Origin: Bacteroidota bacterium
GTDB taxonomy: Bacteria; Bacteroidota; Bacteroidia; Bacteroidales; VadinHA17
NCBI GenBank assembly: GCA_011042635.1
Contig: DQWH01000121.1
Location: 1 to 36,128 of the forward strand
Direction of reading: 5' to 3'
Length of the DNA: 36,128 nt
Below the pieces are notes generated by a model. That model searched no databases and had not been told where the DNA came from. It saw nothing but the letters and a program-made list of their open reading frames with translations. A program made the translations under genes and the position numbers. Shown piece by piece: positions 1-8,540 of this stretch (position 1 is its first letter; the number at the start of each line of letters is the position of its first letter).

Positions 1-28
1 AAAAAGGGAGGGATTGTTCTCCCTTTTT
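1..28. terminator. Intrinsic terminator hairpin at left edge
   Basis: Bases 1-10 (five A then GGGAG) pair perfectly with 19-28 (CTCCC then five T) around an 8-base loop. The T-rich right arm and A-rich left arm would work on either strand. It probably ends a gene lying left of the window, and it isolates the PUL from that gene. Confidence 0.75.
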
Positions 29-488
29 TATTTCATATCCCCAAGTGAATCAGAAAGGGGGCAAACGATTATTCCATGCCTGGAAAAATGGAATTGTTAT
101 TTTAAATAAATACTGGGTATCAGACCGTTAGAAATATAAACATACCGGTTCACTATTTGTAAAACAGGTATGGACATTTATACAAGAATAAAAAACATTT
201 GTGTAAGCAGACAAGAAAAATTAGCTGGAAATTGGAAATACGTTTTATTGCATTAGCCGGTAAAACATTTCTTTACTCTAAACAAAAAACCTGACCTATG
301 AGAAAAACCTTTTCAAAAAAACACGACAAGATCTGTTCTGTATCAGCCTGTCCGTCTCTTTCAGGATAGGTTGTCCGATAGTGTGGCCACATGGCCATAA
401 TTATATGGTCACGTTCAGCACAATTTCTTTCCTTAATAATAAACAGAATAGAATATGTTTACTCGGTTATAAAACAAAAAACAATTCA
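29..488 (+). promoter_or_regulatory. Long leader / intergenic region before the first SusC
   Basis: About 460 bases without a convincing gene. A GTG-initiated extension of the SusC frame begins at 381 but encodes no signal-like sequence, so I treat it as untranslated. I found no clean Bacteroidota promoter (TTTG with a spaced TAnnTTTG); TACGTTTT at 239-246 is one base off the -7 motif but has no good upstream partner. At 383-412 there are two mutually exclusive pairings: 392-399 with 404-411 (8 pairs, one G-U), or 383-389 with 406-412 (7 pairs, one G-U). The PUL promoter must be somewhere here, but its position is not resolved. Confidence 0.4.
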
Positions 489-3400
489 ATGTCTATGAAA
501 AGATTCATTTATGCTCCAACAGGGGCTGTTCCAAAGTTATCGAAAAGGATGATGCTTGGAACATTGTTTTTCGCATTTCTCTTTCTTTGCCAGGTCATTG
601 TGAATGCGCAGGAAAGGGAGGTGAGAGGGAGAATAACCGATCAGGACGGCAATCCGATTCCCGGAGTGACTGTTCTGATCAAGGAAACCACACAGGGGAC
701 CATTTCAGATGCTGAAGGCTATTATTCTATTGTATGTGAGCCGGATGATATTCTGGTGTTCTCCTTTGTGGGAATGGAAACCCGGGAGATTGCCGTGGGA
801 AACCGGACAGAGATCAATGTGGAGATGCGTCCGACAGAAGAAGAGCTGGAAGAGGTGGTGGTGGTTGGATACGGTGTTCAGAAGAAAGAGACGCTGGTTG
901 GTGCGGTATCCCAGGTAAGCGGTGACAGGCTGGCTGAAGTGAAAGTCGGCGGCAGTGTGGAAAGCACCCTGCAGGGCCAGCTGCCCGGCCTGGTGGTGGT
1001 GATGCAGGACCCCACACCCGGTGAGGAAGCCAACTCCATCACCATGCAGATCAGGGGTAGTGCCTCCATGGGAAGCAACCGGCCCCTGGTGCTGGTCGAC
1101 GGAGTAGAGCGTTCCTTCTCCAACCTGGACCCGAATGAGATCGCATCCATATCCATTCTGAAGGATGCTTCTGCTACGGCAGTGTATGGTGTGAAAGGGG
1201 CAAACGGTGTGATTATAGTGAATACCAAGCGGGGACGAAAAGGAGCTGTTCAGCTCGAGTTTTCCTCGCTGACCTCGGTAAAAAGTCCTACCCGCCTGCC
1301 CGAATACATGAATGCCTATGAAACCCTCAAGCTGAGGAATGAAGCCTACAAAAACGACGGGAAATGGGATATGTTGATTTCCGATGAAGCGCTGGAGCAT
1401 TACAGGACAAAGGACTCGCCGTATCTGTATCCGGATTTCGACTGGATGGATTTTTATTTCAAAACGGCCGTAGACCAAAACTACAACCTGAATGCCAGGG
1501 GGGGTAACAATTTTGTGCAGTACTTTGTATCGGTGGGGTATCTGAACGAAGGCGACGTGTATGACGTGGGTGACGTTTTTCCCTATGATTATGACAAAAA
1601 GAATGCACACTACTGGCACAACCGGTACACCTTCAGGAACAACCTGGATTTCAACCTGACGGAAACCACCGATCTTACCATTAACATGGGAGGGAATCTC
1701 AAGGTATGGAACAAGCCTGAGGACTATTATACCCAGGAAACCTGGTTTGAGTCGGTGACCACCATGCCGTATTATCCGGAAGAAGCCCTGCAGCAGTTCC
1801 CTGACACCCTGATTCCTTATAATCAGGAAGGCATCAGGCCTTTCATAAAGCCCGAGCAGGGGCAGATCAGGCTGATGTGGACAGGGGGTCGTGGGTTTCA
1901 CCGTTACAAAAGCAACGAAATCACTTCGGATGTGCGCCTGACACAGCGCCTGGACTTTCTGACCGAAGGCCTGTCGGCTTCCGTAAGATATTCCTATACC
2001 GGGAATGTTCAGTACCGGCAGAGATTTTTCCTGAGCGATTACCTGGGCTACTACCTGAACCCGGCCGATTCCAGCTGGACACGGTATGATTTTAACGGAA
2101 ATGTCAATTTCGACAAGCCCCAGCCCAAGCTGGACGTTTCACGTTCGGAAACTCTTCGGGGCTCGTTCAGGAGCCATTATTACAGTGCCCAGTTGAATTA
2201 CGAGAGGACTTTCGGGCTGCATGACGTGGCGGCGCTGGGTGTTTTCAGCCGGCGTGAAAGCCAGTCGGGCTCCAGCTTTCCATCTTATGAAGAGAACTGG
2301 GTTGGGAGACTTACCTATAATTATAATCAGAAATATCTGTTTGAGGCCAGCGTGGCTCATACCGGCTCGGAAAAATTTGCTCCGGGCCTGCGTTTCGGGA
2401 CATTCCCGTCGTTCTCCGTGGGATGGGTTCTGTCGGAGGAGGATTTCTTCAGGCAGGCGCTTCCCTGGATGAATTTCATGAAACTGAGGGGATCGTGGGG
2501 TAAGGTAGGAAGTGATGCGGGGATAGCTCGCTGGTTATATATATCAGAGTACACCGAATCAGGCGGATCGATCGGTTTCGGTTATCCCATGAACTACTAT
2601 CCGTTCATCAGCGAAGGGGCTATTCCGGTGACCGATGCCACCTGGGAAGAGGCCATCAAACGGAACGTGGGGATTGAAACCGGGTTCTGGCAGAACCTGA
2701 TTACCCTGAACGTGGACCTTTACAATGAATCGCGCGTGGGTATTCTGCAATCGCGCCGCTCTGTTCCCGCATGGGTGGGTGTGAGTTCCATTCAGGGGAA
2801 CCTGGGAGAGACGAAAGCCCATGGGCTGGAAGTGGAACTGGGCGTGAACAAGATGTTTTCAAACGGAATGTTCTTCCGGCTGCACGGCATTCTCAGCGCC
2901 AGTGAAAGCCGGGTGGTATTCTACGACGAATCGGAAACGGTACCCGAAAACCTGAAAGCCGAAGGCAAACCGGTGGGACTGGCCCAGAGGATGAACTATT
3001 ATACTCCCACGATGGGTGTTCAGTGTATCGGATTCTACCAGGACTTTGACGAACTCTTCATGTATCCGCTGGCCAGCGGGCCCCAGCCGATTGTGGGCGA
3101 TTTCAGGTATCTTGACTACAACGGCGACGGTACGGTGAACAGCCAGGACCGGGTGGTTTCCACCCATCCTTTTGTACCGGAAGTAACCTGGAGCTCAAGT
3201 CTGGAAGTAGGTTACAAGGATCTTTCCCTCAGGGCCGATTTTTATGGAATCAGTTCGGCACAGTTCCCCATGCGGCAGGGAGGTATGTTCTATCTCTATC
3301 CCTTTACACAGAACAAGGACAATGCCCTGCTCGTGCATGAGGACCACTGGACCCCTGAAAACCGGGATCCCCTGTATCCTGCCGTTCATTCCCTGGCTAC

Positions 3401-3674
3401 CGACCAGTACAACTACCAGATCAACAGCTTCAGTATTCTGGAAGCGCGGTATACCAGGCTGAGGAACCTTTCGCTGAGCTACAGGCTGCGGGATAACCGG
3501 TTCCTGGAGTCGATCGGGGTCAAAGCCGCGAACTTTACTCTTACGGGAACAAACCTTTTCACCTGGACTCCCTACTGGCTGGGTGGAGATCCGGAAGGTT
3601 TCAACATGGGGGTGGACTTCGGTGCCTATCCCATGATGAAGCGTTTCAACTTTGAGGTAAAACTGATCTTCTAA
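489..3674 (+). CDS. SusC/RagA-family TonB-dependent outer-membrane transporter (SusC1)
   Basis: Imports oligosaccharides (or glycopeptides) across the outer membrane, with SusD1 as lid. From the ATG at 489 the protein is about 1061 residues, normal for SusC. It has a long basic N-region and hydrophobic stretch ending in VNAQ (residues ~38-41). A carboxypeptidase-regulatory-like domain follows (~43-124), with GRITDQDG and IPGVTV motifs. Next comes a TonB-box-like EEVVVVGYG, a plug with LVDGVE and ILKDASATAVYG, and a long beta-barrel ending in aromatic FNFEVKLIF. The open frame runs upstream to a GTG at 381, but the signal peptide argues for 489 (or the ATG at 495). There is no STN domain, so ECF-sigma/anti-sigma signalling through this receptor is unlikely. 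SusD1 starts 18 bases after its stop codon. Confidence 0.95.
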   Translation: MSMKRFIYAPTGAVPKLSKRMMLGTLFFAFLFLCQVIVNAQEREVRGRITDQDGNPIPGVTVLIKETTQGTISDAEGYYSIVCEPDDILVFSFVGMETREIAVGNRTEINVEMRPTEEELEEVVVVGYGVQKKETLVGAVSQVSGDRLAEVKVGGSVESTLQGQLPGLVVVMQDPTPGEEANSITMQIRGSASMGSNRPLVLVDGVERSFSNLDPNEIASISILKDASATAVYGVKGANGVIIVNTKRGRKGAVQLEFSSLTSVKSPTRLPEYMNAYETLKLRNEAYKNDGKWDMLISDEALEHYRTKDSPYLYPDFDWMDFYFKTAVDQNYNLNARGGNNFVQYFVSVGYLNEGDVYDVGDVFPYDYDKKNAHYWHNRYTFRNNLDFNLTETTDLTINMGGNLKVWNKPEDYYTQETWFESVTTMPYYPEEALQQFPDTLIPYNQEGIRPFIKPEQGQIRLMWTGGRGFHRYKSNEITSDVRLTQRLDFLTEGLSASVRYSYTGNVQYRQRFFLSDYLGYYLNPADSSWTRYDFNGNVNFDKPQPKLDVSRSETLRGSFRSHYYSAQLNYERTFGLHDVAALGVFSRRESQSGSSFPSYEENWVGRLTYNYNQKYLFEASVAHTGSEKFAPGLRFGTFPSFSVGWVLSEEDFFRQALPWMNFMKLRGSWGKVGSDAGIARWLYISEYTESGGSIGFGYPMNYYPFISEGAIPVTDATWEEAIKRNVGIETGFWQNLITLNVDLYNESRVGILQSRRSVPAWVGVSSIQGNLGETKAHGLEVELGVNKMFSNGMFFRLHGILSASESRVVFYDESETVPENLKAEGKPVGLAQRMNYYTPTMGVQCIGFYQDFDELFMYPLASGPQPIVGDFRYLDYNGDGTVNSQDRVVSTHPFVPEVTWSSSLEVGYKDLSLRADFYGISSAQFPMRQGGMFYLYPFTQNKDNALLVHEDHWTPENRDPLYPAVHSLATDQYNYQINSFSILEARYTRLRNLSLSYRLRDNRFLESIGVKAANFTLTGTNLFTWTPYWLGGDPEGFNMGVDFGAYPMMKRFNFEVKLIF

Positions 3675-3692
3675 TGCTAACCCGTTAAAAAA

Positions 3693-5450
3693 ATGACAAT
3701 GAAAAGAATAACATACCTTTTGATAGCAATGGCCCTGGTATTCCAGGGTTGTGAGGAATACCTCGACAAGGTGCCGGAGTCTGCGGGTATGACGGAAGAG
3801 GATGTTTTTACCGATTATCTGAATTACAGGAAGTTTGAAGACCGAATGTACAAAGATATGGTAGATCCCCTCCATCAGTTCGATTATACGCAGATAGCCG
3901 CACTCTGTGATGAGGGATACAATACTTCCGACTGGGAAACCATGCCGATAGCCCAGGCAGGTGACTGGCTGCGCTCTTACAATACCGGACAGGCGCTGCA
4001 GTTTTATGCCGTGTGGAATGGCTGGGAAAGCATCCGGATTGCGAATATATCCATTCAGAATATCCCGATGCTGGAGGAAAGCGGAAATGCCACGCAGGAA
4101 CAGATCAATCGGCTGAAGGGACAGGCTCATTTCATGCGGGCCTGGTACTATTTCGAATTCCTGAGAAGGCAGGGAGGCATGCCCTATATTACCCGGCCGC
4201 TGAAGGGAACAGACAATTTTGCACTTCCCAGGCTATCGTATCATGAAACGGCCATGAAAATTGCTGCCGACTGTGATACGGCCGCTTCCCTTCTGCCGCT
4301 TCAATGGGATATGGCCAATATGGGCCGTCCTACCCGGGGGGCCGCCATGGCCCTGAAGGCATCCACCCTGCTGTTTGATGCCAGTCCAACGAACAATCCC
4401 TCTAATGAAACATCGCGCTGGGAAGCTGCTGCCGAAGCAGCCTGGGATGTAATTGAACTGGCCCGGACTACAGGGATATACAAACTGGTGGAATCGAAAG
4501 GAACCGATGAGGTAAGTTATATGACCCCGGGAGGAGTGGAAACCATCACGTATCCCAGTGGCTTTGACAGCATTTTCATGTACACACCTTATAATGATGA
4601 GATCATCTGGGAGTTCTATGCACGGGTAAACAACGGGGGCACACACAACCCGTTTACCGTAGCCAGTCTTTCCTCCCCGAGCATTATTCAGGGCTTCAGT
4701 CCCTCACAGAACATTGTGGAAATGTTTGAAACCGCCAACGGTCTTGCTATTGAAGACGATTCAAATTTTGATCCCCAGGATCCCTGGATTGACCGTGACC
4801 CCAGGTTTTATCATTCCATTTTGTTCAATCAGGAGAGATGGACCAGCAGAACCGACCTTTACCTGGAGCTGTGGGAAGGTGGAAGCGAACGGCTCAATGA
4901 ACCCCATTACAGCAAAACGGGTTACCTGGCCCGTAAATTCTGGGGCAAGAACGTGGATTCTTGGTCAGGTGCCCCGGCTCCGTATACCCATAGCATCTTT
5001 TTCAGGTATGCTGAAATCCTTCTGATGTATGCCGAGGCTGCCAACGAAGTGGGTGGTCCGAACCATGTGATCTCAGGAGCCGACATGTCGGCCGTAGATG
5101 CGGTGAATATGGTAAGGGCCCGTGTGAACATGCCGGGAGTGAATGCTATGTATCTGGGAAACAAGAATAGTTTCCGTGAAAGGATCAAGAATGAGCGGGC
5201 TGTGGAACTCTACCTGGAAGGAAAACGATTTTTCGATCTGTCGCGGTGGGGTGATGCACACAAAATGGCACACAGGGCCATTTACGGTATTTCTCTTACC
5301 GAGGATCTGACCAAACCGACCGGCTATATTATCAGCCGGACAGTTGACCCGGTGTTTGTGCTGACATTTGAGCAGAAGCATTACAGGTGGCCCGTTCCTA
5401 CACAAGATGCCCTTATGTTTGAAGAATTTGAACAAAATCCCGGCTGGTAA
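3693..5450 (+). CDS. SusD/RagB-family surface glycan-binding lipoprotein (SusD1)
   Basis: Surface lipoprotein that captures glycan and caps SusC1. It is 585 residues with a short N-terminal signal and lipobox ending at Cys20 (FQGC), so it should be lipidated by signal peptidase II. Typical SusD features follow: helical TPR-like segments with FMRAWYYFEFLRRQGGMP, a SusD-like RGAAMALKASTLLFDASP stretch, FRYAEILLMYAEAANE, and the closing RIKNERAVELYLEGKRFFDLSRWG. It ends in the family hallmark QNPGW. Length is standard with no inserted domain, unlike SusD2 downstream. It starts 18 bases after SusC1 and belongs to the same transcript. Confidence 0.95.
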   Translation: MTMKRITYLLIAMALVFQGCEEYLDKVPESAGMTEEDVFTDYLNYRKFEDRMYKDMVDPLHQFDYTQIAALCDEGYNTSDWETMPIAQAGDWLRSYNTGQALQFYAVWNGWESIRIANISIQNIPMLEESGNATQEQINRLKGQAHFMRAWYYFEFLRRQGGMPYITRPLKGTDNFALPRLSYHETAMKIAADCDTAASLLPLQWDMANMGRPTRGAAMALKASTLLFDASPTNNPSNETSRWEAAAEAAWDVIELARTTGIYKLVESKGTDEVSYMTPGGVETITYPSGFDSIFMYTPYNDEIIWEFYARVNNGGTHNPFTVASLSSPSIIQGFSPSQNIVEMFETANGLAIEDDSNFDPQDPWIDRDPRFYHSILFNQERWTSRTDLYLELWEGGSERLNEPHYSKTGYLARKFWGKNVDSWSGAPAPYTHSIFFRYAEILLMYAEAANEVGGPNHVISGADMSAVDAVNMVRARVNMPGVNAMYLGNKNSFRERIKNERAVELYLEGKRFFDLSRWGDAHKMAHRAIYGISLTEDLTKPTGYIISRTVDPVFVLTFEQKHYRWPVPTQDALMFEEFEQNPGW

Positions 5451-5497
5451 GCCTGATCTGAAAATAAAAGGTGCTAACAACTGAAAAACAAAGAATT

Positions 5498-8400
5498 ATG
5501 AATATAATAAAAAATCTGTTGATCTTTATGGTGCTTCTTGCCATGCAGGGTTTCGGGTCTCTGAATGCCCAGGAAGCGCTTACGACCACTGTTACAGGTC
5601 GGGTGGTTGATGAGTCGGGCCAACCCCTTCCGGGAGTTGTGGTGAAATCCTTCAATCTGAAGAACACAGTCCTGACCGATGCCGCAGGAGAATTCTCCAT
5701 ACAGGCAACCGCCGCTGAAACAGACCATATCGTGGTTTCCGAAACGGGGTATAATTTGCTGGTTTATTCCGTAATTCCCGGACAGGAAGTCCCCGACGAG
5801 CTCTCTCTGATAAAAACCAGGACCATTGATCCGCGGAATGAGGTATCGCTGCCCTATGGTTCATTATCCAGCGACCGCTCCGTGGGCGCGGTGAGTGTGA
5901 TCAGCGGGGAAGAGTTGGAATCCTTCCCGGCCGACAATCTGCTGGAAGCGCTCATGGGACGGGTTCCGGGACTGGTTATTAACCAGTACGATTATATGCC
6001 CGGCAGGGAATCGCTGGGTGCCTACATACGGGGACTGGGGGCTGCCGTATACATTGACGGCGTTGCCAGGGACCTTACCGGTTTGAATGCCTCTGATGTA
6101 GAACGGGTGGAAGTGCTGAAGGATCTTTCCGGCCGTGCTGTACTCGGTCTTTCGGGTGCCGGCCCGGTGATCTGGATCACTACCAAGAAAGGGAATCAGT
6201 ATAACAGGAAAATATCGGTTTCGGCCGAATACGGTTTCAGAAATCCGACTGCCCTGCCCAAATACCTGGATGCGTACAACTATGCTACCTTATATAATGA
6301 AGCCAGGGAGAACGACGGGCTGAGTCCGAGGTATACGCAGGAAGAACTGGATGCCTATCGTAACCAGAGCAATCCTGTAAGATATCCGGATGTGGATTAT
6401 TACGATCTGTATGTGAAAAATTCGGCTCCGTTCTCCAGAGGCAATATCAGCTTCGAGGGAGGGGATGAAGGAGTAAATTATTACTCTGCATTTAACTACC
6501 TGACATCACAGGGCCTGGAATCCGTTGGGGAACTGTCGAAAAATGAAAGGTACAAATTGCTGGGGAATGTGGATATCCGTCTTAATGATTTCATGAGACT
6601 GGGAGTCAATATTTCCGGTTCACTGAACAACCAGCGGTTTCCCAACCAAGGAGGCGGATCGGGCGTTTTCAACATGTTCGATATCCTTTCCCGGTATCCT
6701 GCCAATGCCCATCCGGTGTATTTCGGCGATAAGCTGATTATCAGCGATAATTACCCGGTGAATGTAACCAATGAGCTGAAACATTCCGGCTTTGCCGAGG
6801 GGAAAATTCTGAATGCCCAGAACTCTGCCAACCTCGCCATCGATCTGAATGACGTGGTGGAAGGGCTCACCCTGGATGCCCGGGCATCGTTCGATGTGAT
6901 GAATTACATCATTCACACGAAAGGGGGAACCGAAGCCCTGTACCGGCTGGAAAGAACAGGTACCGGAGCCGATACGGCCATCCTGGTTGTTCCGAAGGAA
7001 GTGGATGTGGATATGAGCGTTGGGAACAATACGGTGGACCGTCGTACCGAGGCCATGACCTCGCTGAACTACGAAAAGGAATCGGGAAAACATTCCCTGC
7101 TTCTGAATGCCATATATTATATGGCACTGCATGAGTGGAGGGTAACTTCGGGCGATTATCAGCCTGAAAAATTGCAGGATCTTTCTCTCAGGGCCAATTA
7201 CAATTTTGACAACAAATACACCCTGGAGGCCGATCTTTCCTACACGGGAAGCATGAGAATGCCGAAGGGAGACCGGTTTACACTCTTCCCAACCGTGGGA
7301 GCCGCCTGGATAGTCAGCAACGAGAGCTTTCTCAGCGAGAGTAACCTGATTGACTACCTCAAGCTGCATACCTCTTTCGGTGTGATGGGAATAGGGAACT
7401 TCTACCTGGAGGGATACAACCCCTATTATCTTTTCCAGACCCTCTGGAGCTCTGCCGGATCGTGGAGGCCGGGTATTCCCGGAAATTATGCGGATGCTGC
7501 CAGTATCTATACCATTCTGCAGCATGAATCAACCGACTTCGTACTTCCCAAAAGAAGGTATTTCAATGCGGGAGTACAGGGGCAACTGCTTGAAAAATCC
7601 CTTACTTTCGAATTGAATTATTTCAATGAGTATAATTACGACAAGATCTCGAACCGCCTGTATTCCCTTCCTTCCCTTGTTGGAACGGAATTCCTTCCGG
7701 CTGCCAATTACGGAGAAGACAAGCGCTGGGGATTCGACGGTATGGTACAGTATTCGGGAAGCATTGGAGATTTCCGTTACTCGGCCGGCCTGAACGCTCT
7801 GTACATCAGGGGAAAGTACCTGGTAGTGGATGAGCTTGTTTCACTGGAAGAATACCGCAAGCTGGCCGGAAAGGACATGGATCTTTTCTGGATATACAAT
7901 GCCGAAGGGCTTTATCAGAGCGAAAGCGAAATTACCTCCCGAAATGTTCCACAGGCCTGGGGAGATGTCAGGCCGGGGGATATCCGCTATGAAGATAAAA
8001 ATGATGACGGAACGGTGGATGAAAAGGATGTGTATACTCCCGGAGCACATAGCCCCCGCCTGTACTATGGGCTGAATCTGAACCTGAGCTACAAGCAGGT
8101 AAGCCTGTTCATTACAGGGCAGGGAGTGGCCGACGGAGATGTGCTTCTGTCATCCGACAGGTATTTCAGGATCAACGGAACCAGCCAGAATTATTCGGAG
8201 CTGATGCTCGACCGGTGGCCCGTGACCGATGAGTTCCCGCGGCTTACCACCACGTCGAACAACAACGTGCAGAACTCCACATTCTGGGTCAGAAATGCAG
8301 CCTATTTCAAGATCAAGAATGTGGAACTGAGCTACCGGTTGCCGACCAATGTCTCGCGCAGCCTTTCCATAGCCGATGCCCGCGTCTTCCTGCGGGGGAC

Positions 8401-8521
8401 CAACCTGCTGGTTCTTTCCGGCCTGAATGAATACGGCGTGGATCCTGAAAATCTTAATGCGGGAATTACCGGATACCCTGTATTCAGAACCTATACTGCT
8501 GGCGTATCGTTTAGTTTTTAA
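5498..8521 (+). CDS. SusC/RagA-family TonB-dependent outer-membrane transporter (SusC2)
   Basis: Second SusC, about 1007 residues from the ATG at 5498. The frame is open to a GTG at 5471, but the signal peptide (hydrophobic core, cleavage near LNAQ, residue ~24) begins at the ATG. A carboxypeptidase-regulatory-like domain is seen at ~30-103 (GRVVDESG, LPGVVV), then a plug domain with VEVLKDLSGRAVLG, then the barrel ending in a terminal Phe (SFSF). It is clearly diverged from SusC1: the usual VVVVGYG TonB-box region is replaced by a segment reading EVSLPYGSLSSDRSVGAVS. It therefore looks like an independently acquired pair rather than a recent duplication. It lies 47 bases after SusD1, and SusD2 follows after 19 bases. 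Confidence 0.95.
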   Translation: MNIIKNLLIFMVLLAMQGFGSLNAQEALTTTVTGRVVDESGQPLPGVVVKSFNLKNTVLTDAAGEFSIQATAAETDHIVVSETGYNLLVYSVIPGQEVPDELSLIKTRTIDPRNEVSLPYGSLSSDRSVGAVSVISGEELESFPADNLLEALMGRVPGLVINQYDYMPGRESLGAYIRGLGAAVYIDGVARDLTGLNASDVERVEVLKDLSGRAVLGLSGAGPVIWITTKKGNQYNRKISVSAEYGFRNPTALPKYLDAYNYATLYNEARENDGLSPRYTQEELDAYRNQSNPVRYPDVDYYDLYVKNSAPFSRGNISFEGGDEGVNYYSAFNYLTSQGLESVGELSKNERYKLLGNVDIRLNDFMRLGVNISGSLNNQRFPNQGGGSGVFNMFDILSRYPANAHPVYFGDKLIISDNYPVNVTNELKHSGFAEGKILNAQNSANLAIDLNDVVEGLTLDARASFDVMNYIIHTKGGTEALYRLERTGTGADTAILVVPKEVDVDMSVGNNTVDRRTEAMTSLNYEKESGKHSLLLNAIYYMALHEWRVTSGDYQPEKLQDLSLRANYNFDNKYTLEADLSYTGSMRMPKGDRFTLFPTVGAAWIVSNESFLSESNLIDYLKLHTSFGVMGIGNFYLEGYNPYYLFQTLWSSAGSWRPGIPGNYADAASIYTILQHESTDFVLPKRRYFNAGVQGQLLEKSLTFELNYFNEYNYDKISNRLYSLPSLVGTEFLPAANYGEDKRWGFDGMVQYSGSIGDFRYSAGLNALYIRGKYLVVDELVSLEEYRKLAGKDMDLFWIYNAEGLYQSESEITSRNVPQAWGDVRPGDIRYEDKNDDGTVDEKDVYTPGAHSPRLYYGLNLNLSYKQVSLFITGQGVADGDVLLSSDRYFRINGTSQNYSELMLDRWPVTDEFPRLTTTSNNNVQNSTFWVRNAAYFKIKNVELSYRLPTNVSRSLSIADARVFLRGTNLLVLSGLNEYGVDPENLNAGITGYPVFRTYTAGVSFSF

Positions 8522-8540
8522 TACAATATAAACCGAAGTT

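Noticed and set aside
381-488. N-terminal extension of SusC1 from a GTG at 381
   Set aside because: Adds 36 residues before the signal peptide, which begins at the ATG at 489; export signals are rarely placed so far in.
705-1901. 398-codon open frame on the minus strand inside SusC1
   Set aside because: Opposite-strand shadow of the well-supported SusC1; product has no recognisable domain and is His/Pro/Gly-rich as expected of antisense reading.
3195-4130. 311-codon minus-strand frame across the SusC1/SusD1 junction
   Set aside because: Covers two recognisable genes on the other strand; no family features of its own.
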